Position numbers and translations under genes: made by a program | Notes under the pieces: model-generated | The model's database searches: none | What the model saw: the letters and a program-made list of their open reading frames with translations, nothing else | What the model was told of the DNA's origin: nothing | Shown here: piece after piece, positions 62,685-64,000 of the stretch | Numbering within the stretch: the first letter of the stretch is position 1 | Layout: every line of letters starts with the position of its first letter | Origin: Parachlamydiales bacterium | Lineage (GTDB): Bacteria; Chlamydiota; Chlamydiia; Chlamydiales; SM23-39 | Assembly (NCBI GenBank): GCA_019694475.1 | Contig: JAIBBX010000003.1 | Location: 62,001-126,000, forward strand | Direction of reading: 5' to 3' | Length of the DNA: 64,000 nt

Positions 62685-64000
62685 TAAACATCTCATTTTC
62701 AATACAAATGTTTGTAAGTTATTTGAACGGCATGTTGAAGAGACCCCTTATTCTGTTGCGTCAAAATTAGAAAGCTCAGAACTAAGCTATAAGGAATTAG
62801 ATCAAAAATCTACAACTTTGGCTGCTTGGCTTAAAAGTCAGGATATAGGATCGGGAATATATATTGGCGTTAGCCTTAATCACGGTTTCGATCTTCTCGT
62901 CTGCATTCTTGCAATTTTTAAATCTGGAAGGGCATATTTCCCTATCGATCCGAATTTTCCAAAAGAACGCATCAAATTTATGGTTGATGATGCGAAGCCT
63001 TCTGTAATAATAACAAACTCTATTTTTTCTGAAAAATTTGATTTTTGTGGAAACGTAGTGAATATTGATGATTTGAATGAGTTGGGAATTGATGGGAAAT
63101 TATGCTGTAGAGAAGTTTTTTCAGATTCTAAACCTGACGATCCCGCATATTTGATTTATACTTCTGGTTCAATGGGTATTCCTAAAGGAATTGTTATTTC
63201 GTATCACAATCTTTCGCATATTGCAGTTTCACATAAGGAATATTATCCAAATAAAATTGTGGGGCTTGTCACTGGTTCGATTGGTTTTGATATAAGCATG
63301 TTAACCATTTGTTCATGCATCTTTTCTGGTGGAACGGTTTGCTTTCTTAAAACCAATTTTTTAAATGATCCTTTTGAAATTATTAAGCAGATCGAAGAAT
63401 ATTCTGTGAATTATTTGCTGTGTGTCCCTTCGTTCTATTCAATGTTGATTGAAAAAGCACAAGTTATGTCTTCTTTGAAAGTGGTTAGTCTGGCGGGGGA
63501 AGCCATCCCTCATACATTGCCTGAACTACACACTAAATTCGCGCCTAATGCAACATTATACAATGAATACGCTCCATCTGAGTGTGCATGTGGAGCAACT
63601 ATAGCTAAAATTTATGATCCTGTTACTCTTGAAATTCAGCCCATCACGATTGGTAAGCCTCTTCCAAATACACAAATATTTATTCTTGATGAGTCTTTAG
63701 AGCAAGTACCTAGAGGTGCTAAAGGAGAGATATTCATAGGGGGGATGGGGGTTGCTTTAGGATATTTAAATAAGTCAGAATTAACTAAGAAGCAGTTTCT
63801 AACATTCACGTTCTCAAAGAAATCTTCTATTAGGTTGTACCGAACTGGAGATTATGGCCGATTTCTTGTTGATGGTAATCTTGAATTTTTGGGACGAAAA
63901 GATACTCAAGTTAAAATCAGGGGTTTTAGGGTTGAAATTTCAGAAATTGAAAATGCCGTTCGTCAATGCACCTGGATTAATGAATGTGCTGTAGTGACTC
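62644..64000 (+). CDS. Nonribosomal peptide synthetase adenylation domain, 3' truncated
   Basis: An open frame from ATG 62644 (MLNLKNPDLRSEVNKHLIF) runs 452 codons to the window end. The adenylation domain shows core motifs A2 (KSGRAYFPID), A3 (YLIYTSGSMGIPKG), A4 (GFDISML), A5 (YNEYAPSECA), A7 (YRTGDYG) and A8 (FRVEISEIE). No condensation domain precedes it, so this could be a starter module or a stand-alone adenylating enzyme. By hand alignment to the phenylalanine-activating GrsA domain the substrate-pocket residues read D-I-L-C-S-A-E-C-G; I do not recognise a match. Continuation beyond 64000 decides the type. Confidence 0.85.
   Translation, partial: MLNLKNPDLRSEVNKHLIFNTNVCKLFERHVEETPYSVASKLESSELSYKELDQKSTTLAAWLKSQDIGSGIYIGVSLNHGFDLLVCILAIFKSGRAYFPIDPNFPKERIKFMVDDAKPSVIITNSIFSEKFDFCGNVVNIDDLNELGIDGKLCCREVFSDSKPDDPAYLIYTSGSMGIPKGIVISYHNLSHIAVSHKEYYPNKIVGLVTGSIGFDISMLTICSCIFSGGTVCFLKTNFLNDPFEIIKQIEEYSVNYLLCVPSFYSMLIEKAQVMSSLKVVSLAGEAIPHTLPELHTKFAPNATLYNEYAPSECACGATIAKIYDPVTLEIQPITIGKPLPNTQIFILDESLEQVPRGAKGEIFIGGMGVALGYLNKSELTKKQFLTFTFSKKSSIRLYRTGDYGRFLVDGNLEFLGRKDTQVKIRGFRVEISEIENAVRQCTWINECAVVT

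Noticed and set aside
62644-64000. Multi-module NRPS or PKS cluster
   Set aside because: Only one adenylation domain is inside the window; I cannot claim more modules than are seen.

Overview
This window is from a member of the Chlamydiales outside the genus Chlamydia (Waddlia-, Parachlamydia- or Criblamydia-like; I cannot fix the family). The evidence is gene order: it carries glyA-clpP1-dapF (CT432-CT430 of C. trachomatis), a CT398 homolog, der (CT703), a complete type III secretion (T3SS) structural cluster in the order CT663 to CT674, and tig-clpP2-clpX / SNF2-mreB-pckA (CT707-CT705, CT708-CT710). Porins of the Legionella Lpg1974 type, an alanine dehydrogenase and many accessory genes absent from Chlamydia point to an amoeba-associated relative with a larger genome.

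Layout. 1-7.3 kb: partial outer-membrane porin, RNase P RNA, CT398-like zinc-ribbon protein, glyA, clpP1, dapF, a second porin of the same family, ald. 7.3-18.4 kb: accessory block with a GNAT acetyltransferase, a RING-H2 protein, a large SWIM-SNF2 helicase, a two-partner secretion pair (TpsA adhesin and TpsB pore) and a small two-span membrane protein. 18.5-22.9 kb: der, a 180-bp foldback element touching its stop codon, a SulP anion transporter, and a protein with about 90-residue internal repeats. 23-41 kb: T3SS operons on the minus strand: CT663 chaperone, cdsD, cdsE, cdsF, cdsG, a CT668-like probable inner rod, cdsN, then an insertion of three plus-strand Inc-like genes, then cdsO, cdsP, cdsQ, a kinase, the secretin cdsC, a coupled TPR lipoprotein and a YidD-like protein. 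41-50.5 kb: clpX, clpP2, tig, tRNA-Gly, a GC-rich repeat element, an Inc-like protein, a second SWIM-SNF2 protein and mreB. 50.5-61.1 kb: accessory genes including a divergent kinase, pckA, a Pro/Gln-rich protein ending in a CaaX box, Nudix and methyltransferase genes, two coiled-coil membrane proteins, two tandem NCS1-like permeases and an unknown protein. 61.4-64 kb: an MFS transporter overlapping the start of a nonribosomal peptide synthetase adenylation domain that runs off the window.

How it fits together. The conserved genes supply one-carbon metabolism, peptidoglycan precursor synthesis and MreB-directed division, protein quality control, gluconeogenesis and the T3SS injectisome. The accessory genes look like cargo and surface equipment for a host-dependent life: about seven proteins with closely spaced paired membrane segments (Inc-like), and RING, kinase-like and CaaX proteins that would make sense only inside a eukaryotic cell, plus a secreted adhesin and a possible small-molecule pathway. 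Points most worth following are the T3SS secretin with about ten tandem periplasmic modules and its translationally coupled lipoprotein, the Inc-like insertion that splits the T3SS operon, the CaaX-ending protein, the MFS-NRPS pair, and two classes of dispersed inverted-repeat elements. All functions are read by eye from sequence; no searches were run.
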